A stretch of 10,760 bases of DNA from Actinomycetota bacterium (lineage in GTDB: Bacteria; Actinomycetota; Actinomycetes; Nanopelagicales; Nanopelagicaceae): positions 1-10,760 of the forward strand of contig WLLM01000014.1 in assembly GCA_009700715.1 (NCBI GenBank), written 5' to 3'. Position numbers and translations under genes: made by a program. The notes beneath the pieces were generated by a model. It made no database searches, was not told the DNA's origin, and saw only the letters and a program-made list of their open reading frames with translations. Below, in pieces: positions 1-6,890 of the stretch (positions within the stretch are counted from its first letter, which is position 1; each line of letters begins with the position of its first letter).

Positions 1-1335
1 ATCGGCGCAGCTGACGTAGCCTTCCCTCGTTTAAATATGCTTCCGTTCTGGCTCTTTACATTCGGTAGCGTTACAGCCGTAGCTGGATTCTTAACTCCGG
101 GTGGAGCAGCATCATTTGGATGGACCGCTTACGCTCCTCTTGCAAACTCAACTTATTCACCAGGAATCGGCGGCGACCTTTGGGTAATCGGCCTCGCCGT
201 TTCGGGTCTCGGAACAATTCTGGGCGGTGTTAACTTCATTACAACAATTTTCACAATGCGCGCACCGGGAATGACGATGTTCCGTATGTCGATCTTCTCT
301 TGGAACGTACTTCTTACATCTATCTTGGTACTTCTTGCATTCCCTCCACTAGCGGCAGCGCTACTTGGTCTTGAATCTGATCGCTTATTCGGAACCCACC
401 TCTTCGATCCAGCCAACGGTGGCGCGATGTTGTGGCAACACTTGTTCTGGTTCTTTGGACACCCTGAGGTTTATATTCTCGCTCTTCCATTCTTCGGAAT
501 CGCAACAGAGATTTTGCCGGTCTTTAGCCGCAAGCCAATCTTTGGTTACAAAGGTTTGATCGCAGCAACAATTGCAATCTCAGCTCTCTCTGTAGCTGTT
601 TGGGCGCACCATATGTTTGCTAGCGGACAAGTTCTATTGCCGTTCTTCTCATTTATGACATTCCTTATTGGTGTGCCAACCGGCGTTAAGTTCTTCAACT
701 GGATCGGCACCATGTGGCGTGGCCACGTAACTTTTGAGACGCCAATGCTTTGGGTTATGGGCTTCCTCGTAACATTCCTCTTTGGAGGCCTTACTGGAAT
801 TATCTTGGCTTCACCTCCAATGGACTTTGCGGTCTCAGCTTCCTACTTCGTAGTTGCTCACTTCCACTACGTACTATTCGGAACAGTTGTCTTTGCGATG
901 TTCGCTGGTTTCTATTTCTGGTGGCCAAAGATGACTGGTCGTATGCTCAACGAACGACTTGGCAAGATCCACTTCTGGACTCTCTTCTTCGGCTTCCACA
1001 CAACATTCTTAATTCAGCACTGGCTCGGAATTAAGGGCTTTCCACGTCGCTACGCGGATTACTTGGCGACCGATGGCTTTACCGGAATGAATATGATTTC
1101 AACGATCGGCGCAGCTTTGCTTGCCCTTTCAATGATCCCATTCTTTATAAATGTCTGGATCACTCGCAAGTCTCCGCTGGTTAATTGCGATGATCCTTGG
1201 GGTTACGGTTCATCACTCGAATGGGCGACATCATGTCCACCACCTCGCCACAACTTCTTGACGATGCCACGCATCCGTTCAGAACGTCCGGCATTTGATC
1301 TTCACCATCCTCACATCAAAACAGAAGGACACTAA
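1..1335 (+). CDS. ctaD: Cytochrome c oxidase subunit I, aa3 type (5' end missing)
   Basis: Catalytic subunit of the aa3 oxidase, an integral membrane protein that reduces O2 to water and pumps protons. The frame is open from base 1, so the gene starts upstream; 444 codons plus stop are present of the roughly 550-580 usual for the family. Visible motifs: the D-channel loop [11 protein letters not shown] (bases 7-39) with the Asp equivalent to D132; GHPEVY (457-474) with a CuB His, the channel-end Glu and the Tyr that cross-links to His; the CuB pair in WAHHMF (601-618); the K-channel Thr and Lys in PTGVK (676-690); and HFHY (859-870) with the heme a3 and heme a His ligands. The Glu in GHPEVY marks a type A1 heme-copper oxidase. 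PRRYADY near base 1042 is also typical. ctaF follows 6 nt after the stop, so the two are probably cotranscribed, most likely behind an upstream ctaC. Confidence 0.98.
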   Translation: MGAADVAFPRLNMLPFWLFTFGSVTAVAGFLTPGGAASFGWTAYAPLANSTYSPGIGGDLWVIGLAVSGLGTILGGVNFITTIFTMRAPGMTMFRMSIFSWNVLLTSILVLLAFPPLAAALLGLESDRLFGTHLFDPANGGAMLWQHLFWFFGHPEVYILALPFFGIATEILPVFSRKPIFGYKGLIAATIAISALSVAVWAHHMFASGQVLLPFFSFMTFLIGVPTGVKFFNWIGTMWRGHVTFETPMLWVMGFLVTFLFGGLTGIILASPPMDFAVSASYFVVAHFHYVLFGTVVFAMFAGFYFWWPKMTGRMLNERLGKIHFWTLFFGFHTTFLIQHWLGIKGFPRRYADYLATDGFTGMNMISTIGAALLALSMIPFFINVWITRKSPLVNCDDPWGYGSSLEWATSCPPPRHNFLTMPRIRSERPAFDLHHPHIKTEGH

Positions 1336-1341
1336 TTACCG

Positions 1342-1749
1342 ATGAAAACTAATTGGCAACTCTTCGGAGGCCTTAGCGTCTTCTACGTATTGATGGCAAT
1401 CGTTTACTTCTATGTCGGCGGCGAAGCCGTGGGAATTACCGGCATGATTTTGGCAGCCTGTCTTGCGGGCATGGTCGGTTTCTATGTCTGGTTTACCCAG
1501 AAGCGCATCGGACAGATCTTGCCGGAGGACCGCCCTACTGCAGAGATTGCAGATGGCGCTGGCGAACTTGGTTTTTATAGCCCGCATTCATGGTGGCCGC
1601 TACCGGTTGCAATGAGCGCCATGGCGATGGGTATTTCTCTAGTAATCGGTTGGTGGCTAACTCTTATCTCACTCGGTGCTCTCGTAATCAGCATCATCGG
1701 TTTTGTTACCGAATACGAAAAGCCACTTCCAGAAAACGCATCTCACTAA
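1342..1749 (+). CDS. ctaF: Cytochrome c oxidase subunit IV, actinobacterial type
   Basis: A 135-residue accessory subunit of the actinobacterial aa3 oxidase that sits in the membrane with CtaC and CtaD. Four hydrophobic segments are visible, at about residues 6-25, 31-51, 87-104 and 106-123. The central motif GELGFYSPHSWWP (residues 74-86) is the signature of the actinobacterial subunit IV family and separates the two helix pairs. Length fits the family (about 130-140 aa). The ATG lies 6 nt after the ctaD stop; a GAAGG stretch about 13 nt upstream could serve as a weak ribosome site, and translational coupling to ctaD is likely. The family is confined to actinobacteria, which helps place the organism. 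Confidence 0.95.
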   Translation: MKTNWQLFGGLSVFYVLMAIVYFYVGGEAVGITGMILAACLAGMVGFYVWFTQKRIGQILPEDRPTAEIADGAGELGFYSPHSWWPLPVAMSAMAMGISLVIGWWLTLISLGALVISIIGFVTEYEKPLPENASH

Positions 1750-1772
1750 CGAGATTTACTTACTTTCTGCCT

Positions 1773-1778
1773 TAAGTT
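1773..1778 (+). promoter_or_regulatory. Candidate -10 box (TAAGTT), leaderless promoter of the SRPBCC gene
   Basis: TAAGTT ends 6 nt before the ATG at 1785. This fits the TAnnnT hexamer of actinobacterial housekeeping promoters, with transcription starting at or next to the start codon. No convincing -35 is seen and no usable Shine-Dalgarno precedes the ATG: the AAGGG just upstream is 1 nt away, too close. The same geometry occurs at three other starts in the window, which supports it. Confidence 0.45.
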
Positions 1779-1784
1779 AAGGGC

Positions 1785-2261
1785 ATGGAATCAGTCCGCG
1801 CTGAAATATTGCAGTCACATTCGACTTGCATCGCTGCTGCTCGAATCGATATCAGCGCACCAGCGACGCAGATTTTTGATCTGCTCGCCGACCCTAGATG
1901 TCACGCTCTATTTGATGGTTCAGGGACTATCCAGGGAAGTATTTCAGGGCCAGTAAGACTGCATCTTGGCGCGAAGTTCGGCATGGCAATGAAGATAAAG
2001 GTTCCGTATCGCATAACCAATACTGTTGTTGCATTTGAAGAAGGCCGCACGATCACTTGGTGCCATTTAATGAAATGGACCTGGAGCTATGAGTTAGCAG
2101 ATCTAGGAAATGGACAGACACGGGTAACGGAAACCTTTGATGCCTCAAATATTCCGTGGTTCGCCGAAAAGTGGTTGAACATTACAGGTGCGATGAAATA
2201 CAACCCAAAATCAATCGCGAAGACCTTGGTTCGACTAAAGGCTATCTGCGAAAGTAATTAG
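1785..2261 (+). CDS. SRPBCC-family (START-like fold) protein
   Basis: A 158-residue protein with the layout of SRPBCC/polyketide-cyclase-like proteins: an early strand followed by ISAPATQIFDLLADP (residues 23-37), the 'HxxFDGSGTIQG' stretch (40-51), central strands (58-108), VTETFDAS (114-121) and a long C-terminal helix (about 138-155). This fold forms a cavity for hydrophobic ligands or acts as a binding or chaperone domain; the ligand cannot be told from sequence. There is no signal peptide or membrane segment, so it is probably cytosolic. It lies between the two halves of the respiratory cluster and has its own candidate promoter. Its TAG (2259-2261) overlaps the stop of convergent qcrB. 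A link to respiration is suggested only by position. Fold confidence is good; function is unknown. Confidence 0.85.
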   Translation: MESVRAEILQSHSTCIAAARIDISAPATQIFDLLADPRCHALFDGSGTIQGSISGPVRLHLGAKFGMAMKIKVPYRITNTVVAFEEGRTITWCHLMKWTWSYELADLGNGQTRVTETFDASNIPWFAEKWLNITGAMKYNPKSIAKTLVRLKAICESN

Positions 2262-3844
2262 TGGTGTTCGATCTGCTTTAGATCTTCAGCAGTTGCTTTA
2301 GGAACCGCTACGGCATGTGCCTTACTCATACGTGCACGCAACTTGTTCTTGAGCGCCTTTGGACGTCGGACTCCACTTGAATCGTGCTCTTCGAGAGCAA
2401 GAGCTGGATTCTGTTCGTGTTGAGTTAACAACCACGCCTTTTCAGCAGAGATTGGTTCATGAACTTCTACGAATTCTCCATGAGGCATCATTACCAAACG
2501 ACCGGTTTCGCGGCCGTGCAGCACGAGTTCGCGATCTGCGCGTTGAAGTGACAAGCACAGACGCTTGGTGATCACGAAGGCAATCGGAGGTAGAACAAAG
2601 ATTGCAATGCGTGAGAACCACATGATCTGGTTGATGGTTAAGTGGAAAGTTGTTGCAATGATGTCGTTACCGCCGTTGATTAGCGCAACCAACATGAAAG
2701 TAAGTGACATGACACCGAGCGCTGTGCGGTTTGGTGCATTGCGCGGACGATCAAGGAGATGATGCTCACGCTTATCTCCAGTGATCCAACTTTCAATAAA
2801 TGGATAGAGCGCCATTCCTGTGAAAAGGATTCCGGGAACGATCAAACCAGGAATCAAAATGTTCCAAGAAATTGTGTGCCCAAAAGCATGTGTTTCAAGT
2901 GGGGGAGACATACGAACTAATCCATCTAGCCAACCCATGTACCAGTCGGGTTGTGAACCTGCTGATATCTGACCTGGCGTGTATGGACCGTATAACCAAA
3001 TTGGGTTAATTGAAGCAACAGCACCAAGGAATGCAGTTACACCGAAAACGATGAAGAAAAATCCGCCCGCCTTTGCCATGTAGACCGGTAGCAATGGGTA
3101 ACCAACAACATTCTTTTCGGTGCGACCTGGACCTGGATATTGAGTGTGCTTCTGGTACCAAACCAACATTAAGTGAACTGTTATCAGTGCTAAGAATGCG
3201 CCCGGCAAGAGCAAGACGTGAACGGTATAAATGCGGGGAATAAATGCTTCACCAGGGAAGGCTCCGCCAAAGGCGAAGAATGCAAGGTAAGAACCCACAA
3301 CTGGAAGCGCTTGAATAATTGCTTCGGCAATGCGGATACCAGTTCCTGAGAGCAAGTCATCTGGAAGTGAATAACCCAAGAAACCTTCAACGATTCCAAG
3401 TGTTAGAAGACCAACGCCGATGATCCAGTTGAACTCGCGAGGCTTGCGGAATGCGCCAGTGAAGTAAACGCGCATCAAGTGAACAACGATCGCAGCCATA
3501 AAAATCAGAGCAGCCCAGTGGTGAATCTGGCGCATCAAAAGACCACCGCGAACTTCGAAGGAGATATGAAGAGTCGATGCGTATGCAGCCGACATCTTTA
3601 AGCCTTCCAGCGGTTCGTAATTGCCTTCGTAGATAACTTCGCGTTGTGAAGGATCGAACCAGAAAGTTAGAAATGTTCCTGAAAGAAGCAAGATAATGAA
3701 TGAGTAAAGAGCAATCTCACCAAGAAGGAAAGACCAGTGATCTGGAAAGACCTTGGTTAAGTTCTTCTTCATCCATTTGGCAGCGCCAGTTCTTTCGTCA
3801 ACGTAATTTGCTACGTTGCCTGCGATTCTTTCACGTGCTGTCAT
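2258..3844 (-). CDS. qcrB: Cytochrome bc1 complex cytochrome b subunit
   Basis: The 528-residue cytochrome b of the menaquinol:cytochrome c reductase; it carries hemes bL and bH and both quinone sites. Heme ligands are probably H108 and H122 in helix B (HHW...HLMRVY) and H209 and H224 in helix D. The 15-residue step in helix D and the stretch RVYFTGAFRKPREFNW resemble b6f-type cytochrome b. The Qo-site motif is PDWY (299-302), the actinobacterial form of PEWY. About eight membrane segments are followed by a charged cytosolic tail of some 100 residues (about 428-528), as in other actinobacterial QcrB proteins. The ATG overlaps the qcrA stop in an ATGA, so translation is probably coupled. This is the last gene of the ctaE-qcrCAB unit, and its stop overlaps the convergent SRPBCC gene. 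Confidence 0.98.
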   Translation of the reverse strand: MTARERIAGNVANYVDERTGAAKWMKKNLTKVFPDHWSFLLGEIALYSFIILLLSGTFLTFWFDPSQREVIYEGNYEPLEGLKMSAAYASTLHISFEVRGGLLMRQIHHWAALIFMAAIVVHLMRVYFTGAFRKPREFNWIIGVGLLTLGIVEGFLGYSLPDDLLSGTGIRIAEAIIQALPVVGSYLAFFAFGGAFPGEAFIPRIYTVHVLLLPGAFLALITVHLMLVWYQKHTQYPGPGRTEKNVVGYPLLPVYMAKAGGFFFIVFGVTAFLGAVASINPIWLYGPYTPGQISAGSQPDWYMGWLDGLVRMSPPLETHAFGHTISWNILIPGLIVPGILFTGMALYPFIESWITGDKREHHLLDRPRNAPNRTALGVMSLTFMLVALINGGNDIIATTFHLTINQIMWFSRIAIFVLPPIAFVITKRLCLSLQRADRELVLHGRETGRLVMMPHGEFVEVHEPISAEKAWLLTQHEQNPALALEEHDSSGVRRPKALKNKLRARMSKAHAVAVPKATAEDLKQIEHH

Positions 3845-4833
3845 GATGAGCGCTCCCAGAAACTAGGTCCAACAGGTTCGTTAAATGGATTTTGTGCGAC
3901 TAAGTATCCCTCGGAATCCACGGTTATCGCGAGTTGAGGCAATGGTCGCGCAGCTGGTCCGAAGATCACTTTGGCGGCGCGAGTCACATCGAATGTTGAT
4001 TGGTGACATGGACAGAGCAAATGCTTGGTCTGTTGTTCGTAGAGAGCAACCGCGCAACCCATATGTGAACAAATCTTTGAGAAGGCGATGATGCCTTCGT
4101 GAGTCCAAGAAAGGCGCTCTGCATCTAAGTTAAATTCTTCAGGACGTAAACGGATGAGAAGAACGGCATCTTTTCCGATATCAGCCAGGGTGCGATGTCC
4201 ACCTGCGGCAAGTTCCGGAAGAGTTTGGGCGACTGCTCCAACTTCAAGATCTTCTGCGCGAATTGGTCGATCACCTGGATCAGTAACCAGACGAGTACCG
4301 GCCTTCCAAGATGTTTTAGAAAGTTCATCGCCAGGAAGCGGACCTAGATCACGTAGCAAGATAATTGGAGAAAGTCCGGCTAGGCCAAGTGCGAGTCCGA
4401 GAGTGCGCTTAATTAGCGAACGACGGCCAAGACCGGCAGCGGCTGCGCCATCTTTTGCGGCCTTAACAAAATCTGCACGGTCTTCATCTGGCGAACGAAA
4501 TTCGTGGCGCTGAATAACTACTTCTTCATCTGGCATAAGCGTCTTAGCCCAATGGATTGCGCCCATTCCTATGAAGAAAAGTGAGAACGCCATTCCAAGC
4601 CCCAAGAAGAGTTGGTGAGCATTTGTATTTCCAAGTACTGGGAAGAAAATGAAAATATCTTGTGGAATAAAGATATATGAACCAATTAGAAGCACAGTTC
4701 CTAGCGCAGAAAGCAAGAAGAGAATCGCGACTTGTCGTTCGGCTCTCTGAGCAGCCTTAGGATCGGTATCAGTGCGGCGATGAACATGGGCTGGAAGACC
4801 TGGATCTTTTATCGTCTCTATTTCGTTAGACAT
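3841..4833 (-). CDS. qcrA: Cytochrome bc1 complex Rieske iron-sulfur subunit
   Basis: A 330-residue Rieske protein that takes the first electron from menaquinol at the Qo site and hands it to QcrC. The 2Fe-2S ligands are clear: C255 and H257 in CSHMGC, and C274 and H277 in CPCHQS; C260 and C276 can form the usual disulfide. Unlike mitochondrial Rieske proteins it has three membrane segments (about 34-56, 74-94 and 144-160), the actinobacterial form. The third follows GRRSLIKR (136-143), a twin-arginine motif that fits the known shared Sec/Tat export of actinobacterial Rieske proteins. It starts 8 nt after qcrC ends and overlaps qcrB by 4 nt. No strong Shine-Dalgarno is seen; GGCGAG lies rather far upstream. 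Confidence 0.97.
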   Translation of the reverse strand: MSNEIETIKDPGLPAHVHRRTDTDPKAAQRAERQVAILFLLSALGTVLLIGSYIFIPQDIFIFFPVLGNTNAHQLFLGLGMAFSLFFIGMGAIHWAKTLMPDEEVVIQRHEFRSPDEDRADFVKAAKDGAAAAGLGRRSLIKRTLGLALGLAGLSPIILLRDLGPLPGDELSKTSWKAGTRLVTDPGDRPIRAEDLEVGAVAQTLPELAAGGHRTLADIGKDAVLLIRLRPEEFNLDAERLSWTHEGIIAFSKICSHMGCAVALYEQQTKHLLCPCHQSTFDVTRAAKVIFGPAARPLPQLAITVDSEGYLVAQNPFNEPVGPSFWERSS

Positions 4834-4841
4834 GATTTAAG

Positions 4842-5645
4842 TTATCTCGCCTTCATCGCTAGCCAGACTGCAACACCAACAAGCAGTCCGAGTCCAAGTG
4901 TCCACACCAATAAACCTTCAGTAACTGGTCCGACGCGTCCCAGAGCAGCTCCACCTAACTGTGGTTCCGATTCTGCAGCTTTGATCCACTTAATGATTGA
5001 AAGTTTTTCTTCAGGAGTAATTGTTTTATCGGAGAAGACCGGCATTGATTGTGGACCAGTGATCATCGCTTCGTAAATATGACGTGGCTCAACTCCCATA
5101 AGTGTTGGGGCATATTTTCCTTGGGTGAGTGCGCCACCTTGTGCAGCAAAGTTATGGCACATTGCGCAGTTGGTACGGAAAAGTTCGCCGCCTTCTGCAG
5201 CAGAACCATCACGCTCGTAATTCAATTGTGATTCGCCTGGAACTTCTGGACCAGGTGCAAGGGAAGCTACATAGGCAGCGAGTGCTTCAACCTGCTTCTC
5301 GTTGTAGACCGGCTTCTTGCGCATTGCCTGAACGCTCATATCAGCCATAGGCATACGTCCGGTAGCAACCTGGAAATCTACAGAAGCTGCGCCAACGCCA
5401 ATAAGAGAAGGAGCTACTGCGCCGCCTTCAGCATTTAAACCGTGGCAAGAAGAGCATCCCTTAAGAAATAGTTGCTTGCCTTCATCTATGAGCGCACTTT
5501 TTTCTGCAGCAGATAGTGGCGTACTTGTCGCCGCACCAGCTACAGAGAAAGTAGTGCCGATTGAAAGAAGCGCTAAAACTAGAAGAAGTGGTGCTACTGC
5601 ACGGTGTCTGCGAAAACGTGAGAGACGTTTCAAGTTATTTTCCAT
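4842..5645 (-). CDS. qcrC: Cytochrome bc1 complex diheme cytochrome c subunit
   Basis: A 267-residue cytochrome cc that replaces both cytochrome c1 and soluble cytochrome c in actinobacteria, passing electrons from the Rieske centre directly to the oxidase. A basic N-terminus leads into a signal or anchor segment (about 16-38). There are two heme-binding motifs: CSSCH (64-68) and CAMCH (160-164). Likely sixth ligands are a Met in MPM (98-100) and M201 in SMPVF. A C-terminal membrane helix (about 244-264) ends in a basic residue, so the two heme domains face outside. The ATG has a good upstream AGGAAG and lies 13 nt after the ctaE stop, in a single operon. Length fits the actinobacterial family. 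Confidence 0.97.
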   Translation of the reverse strand: MENNLKRLSRFRRHRAVAPLLLVLALLSIGTTFSVAGAATSTPLSAAEKSALIDEGKQLFLKGCSSCHGLNAEGGAVAPSLIGVGAASVDFQVATGRMPMADMSVQAMRKKPVYNEKQVEALAAYVASLAPGPEVPGESQLNYERDGSAAEGGELFRTNCAMCHNFAAQGGALTQGKYAPTLMGVEPRHIYEAMITGPQSMPVFSDKTITPEEKLSIIKWIKAAESEPQLGGAALGRVGPVTEGLLVWTLGLGLLVGVAVWLAMKAR

Positions 5646-5647
5646 TT

Positions 5648-5653
5648 CTTCCT
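5648..5653 (-). promoter_or_regulatory. Shine-Dalgarno of qcrC (AGGAAG)
   Basis: Read on the - strand, AGGAAGAA lies directly before the qcrC ATG, with the AGGA core about 4 nt from it. This is one of only two good ribosome sites in the window, and it sits in the 13-nt ctaE-qcrC spacer, supporting the chosen start. Confidence 0.6.
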
Positions 5654-5658
5654 AGTGA

Positions 5659-6288
5659 TTACTTAATGAGATAAATCGCAGCAAAGAGTGCGATCCAAAC
5701 GACATCGACGAAGTGCCAGTAATAAGAAACCACAATTGCCGTCGTGGCTTGGTTGTGAGTAAAGCGGCGAGCCTTGGCAACGCGCACCATCACGATTAAG
5801 AATGCAATCAATCCGCCAGTAACGTGCAAACCGTGGAATCCCGTTGCAATGTAGAAAACGGATGTGTAAGCGTTTGTAGAAAGTGCGAGACCTTCTTGAG
5901 TAAGGCTGGCGTATTCAAAGATCTGGCCGGCGATAAAGAAAGCACCCATCAGGAACGTGAGCGCGAACCATTCGCGCATTCCCCAGGATTTAACGTTGAA
6001 GATTGAACCAGTGCGCTTTGCCTGAAAACGTTCGGCGGCGAAAACACCAAACTGACAGGTAACCGATGAGAGAACAAGCACGGTGGTGTTAAGAGCAGCA
6101 AATGGAATGTTTAGAACTTCTGTTGACTCAAGCCAAATTGCAGGTCCCTGCACTGCGCGAGTGGTGAAGTACATTGCAAAGAGCGCGGCGAAGAACATCA
6201 GTTCGCTGGAGAGCCAGACGATGGTTCCGACCGCCACCATATTGGGGCGATTTAACTTGTGATGGGCCGCGAGAGTTGAGCTGGTCAT
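5659..6288 (-). CDS. ctaE: Cytochrome c oxidase subunit III
   Basis: A 209-residue membrane subunit of the aa3 oxidase that stabilises proton pumping and borders subunit I. Five hydrophobic helices are present, the short form lacking the first two helices of mitochondrial subunit III, as in actinobacteria. Conserved stretches: [22 protein letters not shown] (13-33 region, with E29), FGVFAAER (80-87), FHGLHVTGG (151-159) and [10 protein letters not shown] (189-198). I chose the ATG at 6288 because the resulting [16 protein letters not shown] resembles the start of mycobacterial CtaE and because a GATACT box lies 7 nt upstream. An in-frame GTG at 6318 would add 10 residues and cannot be excluded. 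It is the first gene of the ctaE-qcrCAB operon. In Mycobacterium trpD is likewise the neighbour of ctaE. Confidence 0.96.
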   Translation of the reverse strand: MTSSTLAAHHKLNRPNMVAVGTIVWLSSELMFFAALFAMYFTTRAVQGPAIWLESTEVLNIPFAALNTTVLVLSSVTCQFGVFAAERFQAKRTGSIFNVKSWGMREWFALTFLMGAFFIAGQIFEYASLTQEGLALSTNAYTSVFYIATGFHGLHVTGGLIAFLIVMVRVAKARRFTHNQATTAIVVSYYWHFVDVVWIALFAAIYLIK

Positions 6289-6295
6289 GGGGGCA

Positions 6296-6301
6296 AGTAT
6301 C
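6296..6301 (-). promoter_or_regulatory. Possible -10 box (GATACT) for ctaE-qcrCAB
   Basis: On the - strand GATACT ends 7 nt before the ATG at 6288, the same spacing as the other candidate leaderless promoters, but the first base is G instead of T. A competing A/T-rich run (TAAAAAT, about 6325-6331 on the - strand) precedes the alternative GTG at 6318. Weak evidence either way. Confidence 0.25.
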
Positions 6302-6366
6302 CCTGAAAGTACGCTCACCTACCTATTTTTAGGCTCGGTTCCAGCCCTCATTTTGGTGATCTATGA

Positions 6367-6391
6367 GGTGAAACGGGTCACCCATTTCACC
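6367..6391. repeat. 25-bp near-perfect inverted repeat in the ctaE/receiver divergent spacer
   Basis: The arms GGTGAAACGGGT (6367-6378) and ACCCATTTCACC (6380-6391) are reverse complements at 11 of 12 positions, around a single central base. A direct repeat of CGGGTCA (6374-6380 and 6401-6407) overlaps the site. Between two divergent genes a terminator is not expected, so a dimeric-regulator operator is the likelier reading. Its centre is about 62 bp upstream of the receiver-gene start and about 90 bp upstream of the ctaE ATG. The binding protein is unknown. Confidence 0.55.
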
Positions 6392-6427
6392 ACCTGATTT
6401 CGGGTCATGAATCGCTGGCGCTTTGAT

Positions 6428-6433
6428 TAGAAT
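6428..6433 (+). promoter_or_regulatory. Candidate -10 box (TAGAAT), leaderless promoter of the receiver gene
   Basis: TAGAAT is 7 nt from the ATG at 6441, placing the probable transcript start at the start codon. This also decides the start: the upstream in-frame TTG (6423) and ATG (6432) lie in or before the box. No clear -35 is seen. Confidence 0.5.
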
Positions 6434-6440
6434 GGGAGGC

Positions 6441-6866
6441 ATGAGTTCATCTCGCAAGCCAACAATCATCGTTTACTCGGATGATTCTGCAGTGCGCCAA
6501 GCGATTGTTTCTGCGCTCGGCAAGAAAGTCGCGGGCGACCTTCCAGAACACCAAATCGAAGAATTCGCCACTGGTCCTGCTCTAAGAGCTTTCGTAGATC
6601 GAAAGAGCGCATCCGGTGGCGCCCCGGCAGATTTATTCATCCTTGATGGGGAAGCAGTACCTGAAGGTGGTATGGGAATTGCTCGTCAATTAAAGGATGA
6701 AGTCTTTAACTGTCCACCAGTACTTCTGATCACTGGTCGCCGTGAAGATGCTTGGCTTGCGGCATGGTCACGCGCCGAGGCAAGTGTCATCCATCCAATT
6801 GATCCATTCACATTGGCAAATACAGTTGCTGGGTTGATGCGCGCCCACACAGTTGCGACCGCTTAA
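6441..6866 (+). CDS. Stand-alone response-regulator receiver-like protein
   Basis: A 141-residue protein that folds as a single receiver (REC) domain with no output domain. Visible landmarks: the first strand TIIVYSDD (8-15) with the acidic pair D14/D15; the third strand DLFILDG (64-70) with D69 as phosphoacceptor; LLITG (95-99) with T98 as the switch Thr; and SVIHPIDPF (115-123), where the usual Lys of the KP pair is replaced by H118. No histidine kinase gene lies in the window. A single-domain receiver acts through protein contact or as a phosphate relay. It faces ctaE across a 152-bp spacer with a near-palindrome and lies 24 nt before trpD, so it may be cotranscribed with trpD. The partner and regulated process are unknown; the Lys-to-His change makes ordinary phosphorylation signalling less certain. 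Confidence 0.75.
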   Translation: MSSSRKPTIIVYSDDSAVRQAIVSALGKKVAGDLPEHQIEEFATGPALRAFVDRKSASGGAPADLFILDGEAVPEGGMGIARQLKDEVFNCPPVLLITGRREDAWLAAWSRAEASVIHPIDPFTLANTVAGLMRAHTVATA

Positions 6867-6867
6867 C

Positions 6868-6881
6868 TCTTTCGCGAAAGA
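6868..6881. repeat. 14-bp perfect palindrome between the receiver gene and trpD
   Basis: TCTTTCGCGAAAGA equals its own reverse complement. It begins 2 nt after the receiver-gene stop and ends 9 nt before the trpD ATG. With no loop it is a poor RNA hairpin and lacks a T-run, so an operator is more plausible than a terminator. It overlaps the only purine-rich stretch (GAAAGAA) that could act as the trpD ribosome site. Confidence 0.5.
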
Positions 6882-6890
6882 ATATTTTCA

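Noticed and set aside
153..416. 87-codon open frame on - inside ctaD
   Set aside because: Shadow of a membrane-protein gene with all family motifs in the other strand.
4154..4513. 119-codon open frame on + inside qcrA
   Set aside because: It lies antisense to a well-supported Rieske gene; its Arg/Ser/Pro-rich translation is typical of a shadow frame and it has no start signal.
6289..6318. Upstream GTG start for ctaE
   Set aside because: It adds 10 residues not seen in related subunits and has no clear ribosome site; kept only as an alternative.
6423..6440. TTG (6423) or ATG (6432) as start of the receiver gene
   Set aside because: Both lie before or inside the TAGAAT box, and the REC fold begins after the ATG at 6441.
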